Below, one piece after another: positions 1 through 8,179 of a stretch of 64,000 nt of DNA (positions are counted from its first letter, which is position 1; each line of letters opens with the position of its first letter). The notes under the pieces were generated by a model. It was given only the letters and a program-made list of their open reading frames with translations. It had not been told where the DNA came from and ran no database searches. The stretch is from Allocoleopsis franciscana PCC 7113 (GTDB lineage Bacteria > Cyanobacteriota > Cyanobacteriia > Cyanobacteriales > Coleofasciculaceae). A program made the position numbers and the translations under genes. The DNA lies in assembly GCF_000317515.1 (NCBI RefSeq), contig NC_019738.1, positions 2,407,224-2,471,223 of the forward strand, in the 5' to 3' direction.

Positions 1-162
1 GAACTAGGGCAAGCACTAGGCATTACGGCTAGTACTATCAGCCGCTACGAACGCGGTCAACATCAGCGAATTAAGTTCACGTTTTCTCAAATAAAGCGGC
101 TACAAGCCTTGTTAGAACAGGCTGGATTATCAATCAACGACTTACCCGACGACATTGACTGA
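1..162 (+). CDS. XRE-family helix-turn-helix protein, 3' end only
   Basis: The window opens inside a reading frame that ends with TGA at 160-162. The 53 visible residues begin with ELGQALGITASTISRYERG, the second and recognition helices of a Cro/C1 (XRE) HTH, followed by an amphipathic helix and a short acidic tail (DLPDDID). The N-terminus lies outside the window. Such small stand-alone XRE proteins are usually transcriptional repressors or antitoxin subunits; which one this is cannot be decided here. The next genes lie on the opposite strand, so it converges on the DUF6888/DUF6887 pair. Confidence 0.75.
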   Translation, partial: ELGQALGITASTISRYERGQHQRIKFTFSQIKRLQALLEQAGLSINDLPDDID

Positions 163-270
163 GGCGGTATCAGTTCATTCCAGTCTCAAGAGGAGGTTGC
201 AACAGCTATGAAGAGAGGCTGAGGGAGGGGATGCGTCGCGCTTGTTGGTGTGGGGAGTGCGATCGCGTTG

Positions 271-477
271 CTAACTTCGATGCTGTGCAATTTGCTGGCG
301 GATTGCTGTTTGAATCTTGTTATCGAAGTCTGGGTCATCAACTCTTGTAATGACTGGATGCGATCGCTCTCGACGCCTTGCTAGATAAGCCTGAAAAGCA
401 GCTTTATCTTCTCGATGCTTGAGAAAGTACCGCCTTAACTCTTTGTAAGACATAGCCGTGTAGTCCACTTGACTCAT
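271..477 (-). CDS. DUF6887 family small protein
   Basis: This 68-residue protein starts MSQVDYTAMSYKELRRYFLK and is rich in Arg, Glu and Lys, with no membrane segment. The beginning MSxVDYxxMSxxELRRYFLxHR is the hallmark of the small cyanobacterial family DUF6887, as I recall it. The start ATG overlaps the stop of the upstream gene (TAATG), so the two are translationally coupled. DUF6887 and DUF6888 genes commonly occur side by side in cyanobacteria. Their function is unknown; small size, tight overlap and genome-wide multiplicity would suit a toxin-antitoxin-like or regulatory pair, but that is inference. Confidence 0.8.
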   Translation of the reverse strand: MSQVDYTAMSYKELRRYFLKHREDKAAFQAYLARRRERSHPVITRVDDPDFDNKIQTAIRQQIAQHRS

Positions 478-653
478 TACAGCACCTCCCCATCTGGAGT
501 AACTTCAAACTCGATTTCCTTGTTCTGCCCTGCCAAAATATATAAATTCTGAGTTCGACCGTCGATGCAAATAAGGTGGATGGGCTGAAACAGAATATAT
601 GTCAACTGGTAGCCAATTCGATACAAACACCTCAGTTGCGCGTCGGTAGGCAT
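477..653 (-). CDS. DUF6888 family small protein
   Basis: Reading the minus strand from the ATG at 653-651 gives a 58-residue protein starting MPTDAQLRCLYRIGYQLTYI and ending PDGEVL, then TAA overlapping the next ATG by one base. The pattern (an N-terminal helix with MPTxxQ, a central FQPIHLICID segment, a tail with an EIEFEV strand and PDGE) matches DUF6888 of cyanobacteria. It heads a two-gene unit with the DUF6887 gene. Function unknown. The frame is open, the product is too short for most ORF callers, and the overlap supports it being real. Confidence 0.75.
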   Translation of the reverse strand: MPTDAQLRCLYRIGYQLTYILFQPIHLICIDGRTQNLYILAGQNKEIEFEVTPDGEVL

Positions 654-1013
654 CAAACTTCCTGTTAGGAGAAGAATGTCTCTTCAGTATAACTTTAGGT
701 GCGATCGCCCGTTATTTCATGGAAGACCTTAAACAATACGAGCAAGTAATTTTCTGTTAATTGTCTAGGCATTACCCCCTTAGTCCACTCGTCTACCCGC
801 GAGTCAGCAAGGGAATTAATTCCCTTGCTCATAGCCAAAGTCCTCTGAAGAGGACTAAAAGATTGCAGCACAAGAAATTCAGTCCACTTAAGTGGACTTG
901 ATCTACTCGCTGTAGAGTTTAAACTCTTGGCGGACTTGATTGGTGTGAGAAACTACCCATAGAGAGACACTGCTAGGATTAAGCTACAACTGTCTCTCAG
1001 AAATTCCTAATTC
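654..1013. other. Gene-free stretch with palindrome run and repressor promoter region
   Basis: These 360 bases separate the divergent DUF6888 gene and the metal-repressor gene. No convincing reading frame is present. The left part holds one HIP1-like site, the middle (787-927) a run of five palindromes, and the right end an inverted repeat, GAGAGAC at 962-968 against GTCTCTC near 992-998, just before the GTG start of the repressor. A CadC-type operator is not visible on this side. Confidence 0.5.
787..927. repeat. Series of five short, unrelated palindromes
   Basis: Five inverted repeats follow one another at intervals of 3-25 bases: ACTCG/CGAGT (787-804), the perfect 22-base palindrome at 807-828 centred on GGAATTAATTCC, AGTCCTCT/AGAGGACT (839-856), the perfect 18-mer agtccacttaagtggact (881-898) and AGAGTTTAAACTCT (914-927). 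Stem sequences differ, but blocks such as AGTCC..GGACT recur and the spacer text resembles a dispersed cyanobacterial palindromic element. In RNA it would fold as a string of hairpins. Most likely a non-coding repeat unit; a structured RNA is possible. Confidence 0.7.
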
Positions 1014-1376
1014 GTGCCGAAGACAAAACCTGCCGATATTTGCCAAGTACGCTGTTTTAACACAGACTTAGTCGCTCATGTGCGTGATTCTTTGCCTGAT
1101 GACGAGACTCTTGAAACGGCGGAGACTCTCTTTGCAGCACTGGCAGATAAATCTCGGCTAAAAATTCTTCACGCTCTCAGCAATGGGCAAGAACTCTGTG
1201 TTTGTGATGTCGCGACTGTATTGGATGCACAAGTATCGGCAGCATCTCATCACCTACGAAAGCTGCGTGACCTTAAGCTCCTGAAATACAGAAACGAGGG
1301 GAAATTGGTCTACTATTCGTTGCGAGATGAGTTGGTCACCCAAGTTTTGAACCATGTCTTTAAAGAGGACAGTTAA
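1014..1376 (+). CDS. ArsR/SmtB-family metal-sensing repressor, CadC/AztR type
   Basis: This 120-residue winged-helix protein represses transcription until it binds a soft metal. The DNA-binding part contains ELCVCDVATVL and ASHHLRKLRDLKLLKYR, followed by the wing EGKLVYYSL. Cysteines at about positions 10 and 14 (ICQVRC) plus 62 and 64 (CVC) reproduce the alpha3N site of S. aureus CadC and Anabaena AztR, which sense Cd, Pb and Zn. The start is GTG at 1014. It lies 84 bases upstream of a CDF transporter gene, with a CadC-like inverted repeat between them, so it probably controls that transporter. Metal preference (Cd/Pb/Zn) is inferred from the ligand set only. Confidence 0.9.
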   Translation: MPKTKPADICQVRCFNTDLVAHVRDSLPDDETLETAETLFAALADKSRLKILHALSNGQELCVCDVATVLDAQVSAASHHLRKLRDLKLLKYRNEGKLVYYSLRDELVTQVLNHVFKEDS

Positions 1377-1405
1377 ACAAGATATCTAAATTTTTTTGCT
1401 CAATC

Positions 1406-1425
1406 ATTCAAACATTCTTTTGAAT
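1406..1425. promoter_or_regulatory. Probable operator of the CadC-like repressor
   Basis: A perfect 7-6-7 inverted repeat, ATTCAAA-N6-TTTGAAT, sits between the repressor gene and the transporter gene, 36 bases before the transporter ATG. The S. aureus cad operator has TCAAATA...TATTTGA arms, so the core TCAAA/TTTGA is shared. TATCATAATGTATAG just downstream could supply a -10 region, so repressor binding would block RNA polymerase. Seen directly: the repeat and its place; inferred: its function. Confidence 0.65.
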
Positions 1426-1460
1426 ATCATAATGTATAGACAGCATTATAGAGGTGAGCC

Positions 1461-2078
1461 ATGTCCGACCACTGCTGTCAGAAGAAATCCTGCGAACTAG
1501 AAAAGCTGACCCAGCGGCAAAGCAAAGTTTTATGGACTGTACTGGGAATCAATGCCGTGATGTTTGGTGTTGAGTTGCTGTCGGGTATCAGGTCAAATTC
1601 CCTGGCGCTGACAGGCGACTCACTGGATATGCTAGGCGATGCAATTGCTTACGGTAGTAGTCTATATGTCATCAACATGGGTAGAAAGGCTCATGCCCGA
1701 TCTGCCATCCTCAAAGGAAGCATCATGTTCTTATCGGCTATAGCTGTGTTTGCGAGGGCAGCCTATCAATTAGCCAATAACACGCCTCCAGAACTGAAAA
1801 TGATGAGTACCATCGGCATTGTGGCTCTGTGTGCTAACTTGTTCTGTTTATATCTCCTCACACAACACCGCAACGACAATATTAATATGTCATCTGTGTG
1901 GCTTTGCTCTCGTAATGACATTATTGCAAACACGTCCGTCCTTGGTGCCGCAGGGTTAGTTTACCTGACAGGTTCATCATTGCCCGACATCGTAGTTGGA
2001 ATCTTTCTCGCATTCGTTTTTGCTAAATCAGCAGGAGTCGTTCTCTCTCAATCGTGGCGACAGTTGAGGCAGGCATAG
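1461..2078 (+). CDS. Minimal cation diffusion facilitator (CDF) metal transporter
   Basis: The 205-residue protein has a Cys/His-rich N-terminus (DHCCQKKSC) followed by six predicted membrane segments. TM2 carries ALTGDSLDMLGDA, matching the CDF D-x3-D metal site, and TM5 carries SRNDIIAN, the second half of the site. CDF proteins export Zn, Cd, Co or Ni in exchange for protons. The protein ends right after TM6 (SQSWRQLRQA), so the usual roughly 90-residue cytoplasmic ferredoxin-like domain is absent. A CadC-type repressor and operator lie directly upstream, indicating metal-induced expression. The N-terminal Cys cluster may bind the metal on the cytoplasmic side. The exact ion is unknown. 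Confidence 0.85.
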   Translation: MSDHCCQKKSCELEKLTQRQSKVLWTVLGINAVMFGVELLSGIRSNSLALTGDSLDMLGDAIAYGSSLYVINMGRKAHARSAILKGSIMFLSAIAVFARAAYQLANNTPPELKMMSTIGIVALCANLFCLYLLTQHRNDNINMSSVWLCSRNDIIANTSVLGAAGLVYLTGSSLPDIVVGIFLAFVFAKSAGVVLSQSWRQLRQA

Positions 2079-2097
2079 CTATGATAGCGAGGCACTA

Positions 2098-2124
2098 AAG
2101 GGAAGCCCCCTAGGAACTTCCCTT
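2098..2124 (+). terminator. Possible terminator after the CDF gene
   Basis: AAGGGAAG (2098-2105) and CTTCCCTT (2117-2124) form an 8-bp stem with an 11-base loop, 20 bases after the stop of the transporter gene. No strong T run follows, so efficiency is uncertain. Confidence 0.45.
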
Positions 2125-2190
2125 GAACCCTTCCCACAAATGAGCAAAAGTCTCTTTTGTAATAGGTATCAACTTAACCGAGTTCTTCTA

Positions 2191-2293
2191 ATACCAATTC
2201 ACTAAATGCTTGCTACAGATAGTTTTCTTGTTCCCCCCTTGATAAGGGGGACTAGGGGGGTCGATGTGTAACGGATTAAAAGTGAAATGGTAT
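2191..2293. repeat. MITE-like element of about 103 bp
   Basis: The ends ATACCAATTCACT and AGTGAAATGGTAT are terminal inverted repeats with one mismatch over 13 bases. They are flanked by TA/TAAA, consistent with a TA target site. Inside is the palindromic block CCCCCCTTGATAAGGGGG followed by ACTAGGGGGG. This end structure and interior are typical of short non-autonomous elements scattered in filamentous cyanobacteria. No transposase frame is present. The rest of the gap 2079-2462 holds the terminator and nothing else I can name. Confidence 0.75.
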
Positions 2294-2462
2294 AAACTAA
2301 TCGTCTTTCAAATTGCATCTTTGCGTCTTTTCTGCAATTGAGATGATGCAATTTGCACATCAGCTTTGTGATCCTATTGTGCTTCTGGCTAACGCTTCGC
2401 GATCGCTCACATTCGTTGCTGTGTTACGGTGCACAAACAAAACGGAAGCAAGAATTTGCAAA

Positions 2463-4154
2463 TTAATCGAGATGAGCTTCATCCAATTCCTCAATCGCAG
2501 GGGGTTCGTCACCAGGCATCCGTAGGACTTCAACCATCTCCTGAACTTCCAAAGGTGGGGGGGGTGTCACACGCGAAACACTCCAAGTGACAATGAAATT
2601 AAGCACCATGCCGAGTGTGCCAATTCCTTCAGCCGAGACACCAAAAAACCAGGGCTGCATTCCATAGAATTTGACCCCAATAATATAAAAGATTGTGAAA
2701 CATAAACCCACAATCATTCCTGCGATCGCACCTTCTCGATTTGTCCGTTTATCAAACACTCCCAGGATAATAATCGGGAAGAAACTCGCCGCCGCCAAAC
2801 CAAAAGCAAAGGCAACAACCTGCGCGACAAACCCCGGTGGATTCACTCCGAAATAACCCGCGATCGCTAAGGCAAATCCCACCATCACTCGCCCCACCAT
2901 CACCCGCAACGATTCACTCGCTCCAGGATTAATCATCCGGTAATAAATGTCATGGGCGAAAGCGCTAGAAATGACTAGTAGCAACCCTGATGCCGTCGAT
3001 AAAGCCGCTGCTAAACCCCCAACAGCTACTAAAGCAATTACCCAAGGTGCTAGTTTTGCCACTTCTGGCGTTGAGAGGACAATAATATCGGGGTCAATTA
3101 CAATTTCGCTAGTTGTTTTATCAGGCTTCAACTCAATTCGCCCATTGCCATCTTTGTCCTCAAAGGTCAATAGTTTGGTATTTTCCCACTTCTTCGCCCA
3201 GTCCAATTGATGGATTTCTTCAATTGTGTGATTGTGCAATGAACTAATTAAGTTGTAGCGGGCAAATGTGGCTAAAGCGGGTGCAGTCGTGTACAGCAAT
3301 GCGATAAATAATAGCGCCCAACCGGCAGAGTAGCGTGCGGCGCGTACATCAGGAACGGTGTAAAAACGGACAATCACATGAGGTAGTCCCGCTGTTCCTA
3401 CCATTAGTGCGATGGTGATGAACAAAACATCCAGCATCGACTTATTGGCAAACGGCTTCGTATATTCTTGGAAACCGAGATCAAGCTGGACTTGGTTGAG
3501 TTTCGGGACAATATCGCTAAAGGCGAAGGACAACTGAGGGATAGGGTTTTTGGTAAGGAGTAGGGAAATTGCGATCGCCGGAATTAGGTAAGCAATAATT
3601 AACACAAAGTATTGCGCTACCTGAGTCCAGGTAATGCCTTTCATTCCCCCCAGCACCGAGAAAAAGCCGACAATCACCATCCCGATGATCACACCCGTGC
3701 TAATGTCTACCTGGAGAAAGCGGCTAAACACAATCCCCACACCCCTCATTTGTCCTGCCACATAAGTCATGGAGACAAAGATTGCCGCAATCACAGCGAC
3801 GACACGAGCAACGTTGGAATAATAGCGATCGCCCACAAAATCCGGTACTGTATATTTGCCGAACTTCCGCAGGTAGGGAGCCAACAACAGAGCTAACAGC
3901 ACGTAGCCGCCAGTCCAACCCATCAGGTAAATCGAGCCATCATAACCTAGGAAGGAAATCAGCCCCGCCATCGAGATAAACGAAGCCGCTGACATCCAAT
4001 CCGCCGCCGTAGCTGCACCATTCGCGAGGGCAGGAACACCCTGCCCAGCCACAAAAAAGCCTTTGCTATCTTTAACGCGAGAACGCCACCCAATGTAGAG
4101 ATACAAAATAAAAGAGATAATGACCAGAGTCGTTGTCCAAGCCTCAACCGACAT
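2463..4154 (-). CDS. Sodium:solute symporter, ActP-like (SLC5 family), large subunit
   Basis: This 563-residue multi-pass membrane protein belongs to the SSS/SLC5 family. The N-terminus reads TLVIISFILYLYIGWRSR, followed by FFVAGQGVPALANGAATAADWMSAASF, the family signature around TM2, which is close to acetate permease ActP and its VC_2705-type relatives. About 13 membrane helices can be traced, interrupted by a hydrophilic loop (residues ~315-355, with EDKDGNGRIELKPD, an EF-hand-like acidic stretch). It uses a Na+ gradient to import an organic acid or related solute; acetate/pyruvate-type substrates are inferred. It is immediately downstream of the DUF4212 gene (stop and start abut), its usual partner. 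Confidence 0.9.
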   Translation of the reverse strand: MSVEAWTTTLVIISFILYLYIGWRSRVKDSKGFFVAGQGVPALANGAATAADWMSAASFISMAGLISFLGYDGSIYLMGWTGGYVLLALLLAPYLRKFGKYTVPDFVGDRYYSNVARVVAVIAAIFVSMTYVAGQMRGVGIVFSRFLQVDISTGVIIGMVIVGFFSVLGGMKGITWTQVAQYFVLIIAYLIPAIAISLLLTKNPIPQLSFAFSDIVPKLNQVQLDLGFQEYTKPFANKSMLDVLFITIALMVGTAGLPHVIVRFYTVPDVRAARYSAGWALLFIALLYTTAPALATFARYNLISSLHNHTIEEIHQLDWAKKWENTKLLTFEDKDGNGRIELKPDKTTSEIVIDPDIIVLSTPEVAKLAPWVIALVAVGGLAAALSTASGLLLVISSAFAHDIYYRMINPGASESLRVMVGRVMVGFALAIAGYFGVNPPGFVAQVVAFAFGLAAASFFPIIILGVFDKRTNREGAIAGMIVGLCFTIFYIIGVKFYGMQPWFFGVSAEGIGTLGMVLNFIVTWSVSRVTPPPPLEVQEMVEVLRMPGDEPPAIEELDEAHLD

Positions 4155-4418
4155 TTATTTACTTCTCCTATTGACACCATATTTGCGATCAATCTTGTCC
4201 ATCTGCACGGCGTAGACAAAAATCAATCCAACGAAGACGAAAATAGAGCCTTGCTGCGCCATCCAGAAGCCGAAGGGTACGCCGCCCAAACGGATATTAT
4301 TCAAAGGCTGGACAAGAAGGATACTGAAGACAAGGGACACCAGTGCCCAAACAATGAGGAGATTCCTAATTAAAGCGGTGTTGGCACGCCAGTAAGCCTG
4401 ACGCTTATCTTGGTTCAT
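4155..4418 (-). CDS. DUF4212 small subunit of the sodium/solute symporter
   Basis: The 87-residue protein has two membrane helices (LLIVWALVSLVFSILL and GSIFVFVGLIFVYAV) joined by a loop containing PFGFWMAQQG. It ends with a basic tail (KIDRKYGVNRRSK). This is the DUF4212 / sodium-substrate symporter small-subunit family, almost always encoded just before an ActP-like symporter, as here with no gap. It probably stabilises or assists the large subunit. Its ATG is preceded by about 430 bases of non-coding DNA that should hold the promoter of the two-gene operon. Confidence 0.88.
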   Translation of the reverse strand: MNQDKRQAYWRANTALIRNLLIVWALVSLVFSILLVQPLNNIRLGGVPFGFWMAQQGSIFVFVGLIFVYAVQMDKIDRKYGVNRRSK

Positions 4419-4868
4419 AATTTTGACTTTTTAAACGCTCAGAGGAATATCTTATTAAACACTATTTAATTTGTGGTTATATTCAGTTGGATATCCTTGA
4501 CTTTTGTCAAGAGCATCAAGCGTTTTTTATCAATTCTTATTAGACAATGTGTAAATTCTGTGTTTATGACAAAACGATGTAATCGAAGTTGTATTCATTC
4601 CGTAGCACATTCGTTTTCTCTCCAACCCTGCCTTTGTCATGACGACTAGGGGTGATAAAAAACCGCCGATTTTAGGCGCGGCAAAACAGACAAAAGAAAC
4701 TTTGATGTTTCTTATCTCGCTTTAATGAAGCCGTAGAAAAGTTTTGTCTAGATTTAATAAAACCGTAAGAATACTGAGCAAATTTACTTAGATATAGATG
4801 ATGATAGATGGTGAGTTGGGCTGAGGGGCGTCTGCTATCAAAATTCCGTGTTAAGGAGAATTATTGGT
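4419..4868. other. Divergent intergenic region of about 450 bases
   Basis: This AT-rich gap lies between the DUF4212-symporter operon (minus strand) and the haemagglutinin-like gene (plus strand) and must contain both promoters. I see no conserved frame, no strong hairpin with a T run and no clear repressor site. Confidence 0.4.
4853..4858 (+). promoter_or_regulatory. Shine-Dalgarno that fixes the start of the haemagglutinin-like gene
   Basis: AAGGAG lies 10 bases before the ATG at 4869. A longer frame opens at a GTG at 4848, but the AAGGAG would then be inside the gene and the signal peptide would gain a leading MLRRIIG. ATG 4869 is therefore preferred. Confidence 0.7.
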
Positions 4869-7800
4869 ATGTCCCTATCTCCCTCGAAAACCAATCTGCT
4901 AAAAGCCCGAAAACTCCTGGGACTTTTAGCTTTTTTTTGTCTTTTGCCCGTTCCTGTGCAAGCTCAATCTATCACTTCAGCACCAGACGGTACAGGTACG
5001 ATCGCAACTCCCAACGGCAACCAGATCAATATTACCGGTGGCACCCTTTCCCCAGATCAGACCAATCTATTTCACAGCTTCAGTCAATTTGGTCTAAGTA
5101 CGAACGAAATTGCTAACTTTGTCTCCAATCCCAATATCCACAATATCTTGGGACGGGTGACGGGAGGCAATGCCTCGGTGATTAATGGACTCATTCAAGT
5201 TACAGGCGGCAATTCTAATCTGTATTTAATCAATCCTGCCGGAATGATTTTTGGGGCTAATGCTCAGTTAAATGTTCCCGCTTCATTCATAGCCACTACG
5301 GCGACAGGAATTGGTTTTGGGGCTAACCATTGGTTCAATGCCACGGGAGCCAATAATTATGCGGAATTGGTGGGAGAACCCAGCCAATTGGCTTTTAATG
5401 TTAGTCAACCAGGAAGTCTGATTAATGCGGGAAATCTGGCGGTAAATGAAGGACAAAATCTCACTTTAATGGGTGGCAATGTTATTAACACGGGGACACT
5501 AACGGCACCGGGCGGAACAATTACCCTTGCGGCAGTACCTGGGTCGAGTTTGGTGAAGATTTCCCAACCGGGACATTTGTTGAGTTTGGAGATTGACCCC
5601 AACCAGACTTCTAATTCTACTAATCTCAATCCCCTATCTTTGCCCCAACTGATTACGGGTGAGGGTGTCACTCAAGCAACGGGTGTCACAGTGAATGAAC
5701 AGGGGCAAGTTGTTCTGACGGCTTCTGGGGCAGTCGTTCCCAGTGACGGAGCAACCACGATCGCCTCTGGTGCTTTAAACACCTCTGGACAGACTGGCGG
5801 TCGAGTGCAGGTTTTGGGTAACAAAGTCGGGTTCCTGGGTGCCAACATCGACGCTTCCGGCACGAATGGCGGTGGTACGGTGTTGATTGGCGGAGATGAT
5901 CAAGGTCAAGGCACAGTACCGAATGCTCAGTTTACCTTTGGGGATAGCCAGACCACCATTAATGCTGATGCCACGAGTCAAGGAAATGGAGGTAAGGTGA
6001 TTGTCTGGGCGGATGATACTACTCGTTTCTTTGGCAAAATTAGCGCACGGGGAGACAACGGTGGCTTTGTGGAAACCTCCGGCAAGAAGGGTTTGGAGGT
6101 TAGTGGCGCTACCGTCGATGCGGGGGCGATTAATGGTCAAGCGGGTACTTGGTTACTTGACCCCAGCGACATCACAATCTCCAATGCCGCGACGACAGGG
6201 GGGACATTTCCTGACTTTAACCCCATCGGTGCTACGGGCAATATTAATATTACTGACTTAGCCAATGCCTTGGCGGCGGGTACCAGCGTAACGATTTCCA
6301 CGGCAGGCGGTACGGGTGGGAATGGTGATATTTTCCTGAATAATTCCCTCACGGCTACAGCCACGAATAATGCGTTGTTGACCTTAACCGGACGCTATCT
6401 CACGCCGTCGGCAGATTCAACGATTAATATCACCAACGGCAATCTTGCAATTAATTTGAATGCGGTTAACCCAAACTCAACTCCACCCGCAGGAACGATT
6501 CAAAATGCGATCAATGCGGTAGGGACTGTTACAGGGACGACAACTATTAGTTTGGGTGCAGGCACGTACATTGAACCCGTCACCATTAATCAACCCTTGA
6601 CGCTGGTTGGTGCGGGAACGGGAGTGACGACGGTGAGTGGAAACAATGCTTTCCGTGTCTTTGATATTAGTGCTTCTAATGTCACCCTCGATGGTTTAGC
6701 GATCGCAAATGGAAATGCAGGCGATGGATGGGGTGGTGGCATCGCTTACTCAGGCACTGGCACACTGAACATCAATAACAGTACGATTAGTGACAACAGC
6801 GCCTACAACGGTGGTGGTATCCTCAACAACTACAACCAATCACCTGAATCTGGCACAATCAATCTCACCAATACCACCGTCACTGGCAATCACGGAGTTA
6901 ATGCAGGGGGCGGTATCCTTAGCTGGGGCACGATTAATCTGAATGGCAGCACCGTTAGCAATAATACGACGGGAACTGAAGGCGGTGCTGGAATTATGAG
7001 TATCTGGGGCACACTGAATCTCAACAATAGTACCGTCAGTGGTAATACTGCGACTAACTCTGCCTATGGCGGTGGAGGTATTTTCTCTTATAACAGTAAC
7101 TTGACGGTAACCAACAGTACGGTCAGTGGCAACTCAACGAACACAACAGGTGGAGGAATGTACGTTGAGGGTGGTACGACAACTCTAACCAATTCAACGA
7201 TTGCTAATAACAGCGCGGCTGTAAGTGGTGGGGGAATTTCCTCTAATCCTAATGCGGTGATCAACTTGGGAAGCACGATTGTTGCTGAAAATACTGCTCC
7301 AAGTTCTCCTCAGGTTTTGGGTAATTTTAACGATCTGGGGAGCAACCAAATTGGTGGTACAGTTCCAGCGCCAGAACCCACACCAACACCAACACCAACA
7401 CCAACTCCAACACCAACACCAACACCAACGCCAGAACCGACGCCAACACCAACACCAACGCCAGAACCGACGCCAACACCAACGCCAACACCAACGCCAG
7501 AACCGACGCCAACTCCAACTCCAACTCCAACACCAGAACCCACGCCAACACCAGAACCCACGCCAATTCCAACGTCAACTCCAACTCCAACGCCAACGTC
7601 AACTCCAACCCCAACTCCAACCCCAGCGCCAACTTCAAGTTCAACGCCAACTTCAACGCCAACGCCAACTCCAACTCCAACCCCAGCGCCAACTTCAACT
7701 CCAACTTCAAGTTCAAGTAAGAATCCGGCGACAAACTCACAAGCAAAATTAATTGCTCCACCCGAAGAGGAAACTTCACCTCAACCTCAAAAACAGCCGA

Positions 7801-8141
7801 CTCCGGTGTCATCTTTAGGGGTGCTAAGTTGTACCTTTTCTAATAACAAAGAAGCTGAATCACTCCAAGATATTCTGTCCAAAATTGTTGACTACATGAA
7901 TACCAATGGTGGTAATTTGTCAATCAATGTGAATGATTTGTTCGCTAATTGTGATATGGGGTTACAGAGTCTATCCGGTAATCAAAACTTAGTGAAACAG
8001 ACAATTTTATCCTTAGTGAGTCAATCTCTGGGTACTGAATATGTGCCGCTGATTAACATTCACTTTGAACCCATTGCTGACCCAATGACGGCAATTGTTG
8101 AGGTAGCCAAATCTCGCAAGCCAGCGTCGATCAAACCTTAG
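4869..8141 (+). CDS. Secreted filamentous-haemagglutinin-like protein (TpsA-type N-terminus) with Pro-Thr stalk
   Basis: The protein of about 1090 residues begins with a signal peptide ([18 protein letters not shown]). It continues with a two-partner-secretion haemagglutination-activity domain (residues ~35-270; [20 protein letters not shown] is the NPNG-like motif). A beta-helix region follows (~590-835) with repeated GGGI and NSTISxN rungs, then a low-complexity PTPTPEPT stalk (~835-955). A C-terminal globular part of about 105 residues contains two Cys (SCTF and ANCD). TpsA proteins leave the cell through a TpsB barrel; no TpsB gene is in the window, so the partner is elsewhere. Role is probably surface adhesion or extracellular matrix. 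The C-terminal domain is not one I recognise. Confidence 0.85.
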   Translation: MSLSPSKTNLLKARKLLGLLAFFCLLPVPVQAQSITSAPDGTGTIATPNGNQINITGGTLSPDQTNLFHSFSQFGLSTNEIANFVSNPNIHNILGRVTGGNASVINGLIQVTGGNSNLYLINPAGMIFGANAQLNVPASFIATTATGIGFGANHWFNATGANNYAELVGEPSQLAFNVSQPGSLINAGNLAVNEGQNLTLMGGNVINTGTLTAPGGTITLAAVPGSSLVKISQPGHLLSLEIDPNQTSNSTNLNPLSLPQLITGEGVTQATGVTVNEQGQVVLTASGAVVPSDGATTIASGALNTSGQTGGRVQVLGNKVGFLGANIDASGTNGGGTVLIGGDDQGQGTVPNAQFTFGDSQTTINADATSQGNGGKVIVWADDTTRFFGKISARGDNGGFVETSGKKGLEVSGATVDAGAINGQAGTWLLDPSDITISNAATTGGTFPDFNPIGATGNINITDLANALAAGTSVTISTAGGTGGNGDIFLNNSLTATATNNALLTLTGRYLTPSADSTINITNGNLAINLNAVNPNSTPPAGTIQNAINAVGTVTGTTTISLGAGTYIEPVTINQPLTLVGAGTGVTTVSGNNAFRVFDISASNVTLDGLAIANGNAGDGWGGGIAYSGTGTLNINNSTISDNSAYNGGGILNNYNQSPESGTINLTNTTVTGNHGVNAGGGILSWGTINLNGSTVSNNTTGTEGGAGIMSIWGTLNLNNSTVSGNTATNSAYGGGGIFSYNSNLTVTNSTVSGNSTNTTGGGMYVEGGTTTLTNSTIANNSAAVSGGGISSNPNAVINLGSTIVAENTAPSSPQVLGNFNDLGSNQIGGTVPAPEPTPTPTPTPTPTPTPTPTPEPTPTPTPTPEPTPTPTPTPTPEPTPTPTPTPTPEPTPTPEPTPIPTSTPTPTPTSTPTPTPTPAPTSSSTPTSTPTPTPTPTPAPTSTPTSSSSKNPATNSQAKLIAPPEEETSPQPQKQPTPVSSLGVLSCTFSNNKEAESLQDILSKIVDYMNTNGGNLSINVNDLFANCDMGLQSLSGNQNLVKQTILSLVSQSLGTEYVPLINIHFEPIADPMTAIVEVAKSRKPASIKP
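7375..7713 (+). repeat. Hexanucleotide microsatellite coding the Pro-Thr stalk
   Basis: About 340 bases are built almost entirely from CCAACN and CCAGAACCNACG units that encode PT and PEPT dipeptides. Because units are 3n long, slippage changes the length of the stalk without breaking the frame. The opposite strand shows spurious long frames (poly Gly-Val) created by the repeat. Confidence 0.9.
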
Positions 8142-8179
8142 GATTAGTTTTAGACAGTTTGATTGAGCCAGTTCAATCT

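Noticed and set aside
4808..5116. A 102-codon frame at the start of the haemagglutinin-like gene
   Set aside because: Out-of-frame shadow of the signal peptide and TPS domain region, which has strong family support.
7310..7812. Long antisense frames opposite the haemagglutinin-like gene (poly Gly-Val and poly Leu-Glu)
   Set aside because: They arise from the hexamer repeat encoding Pro-Thr on the other strand and have no start signal or natural composition.
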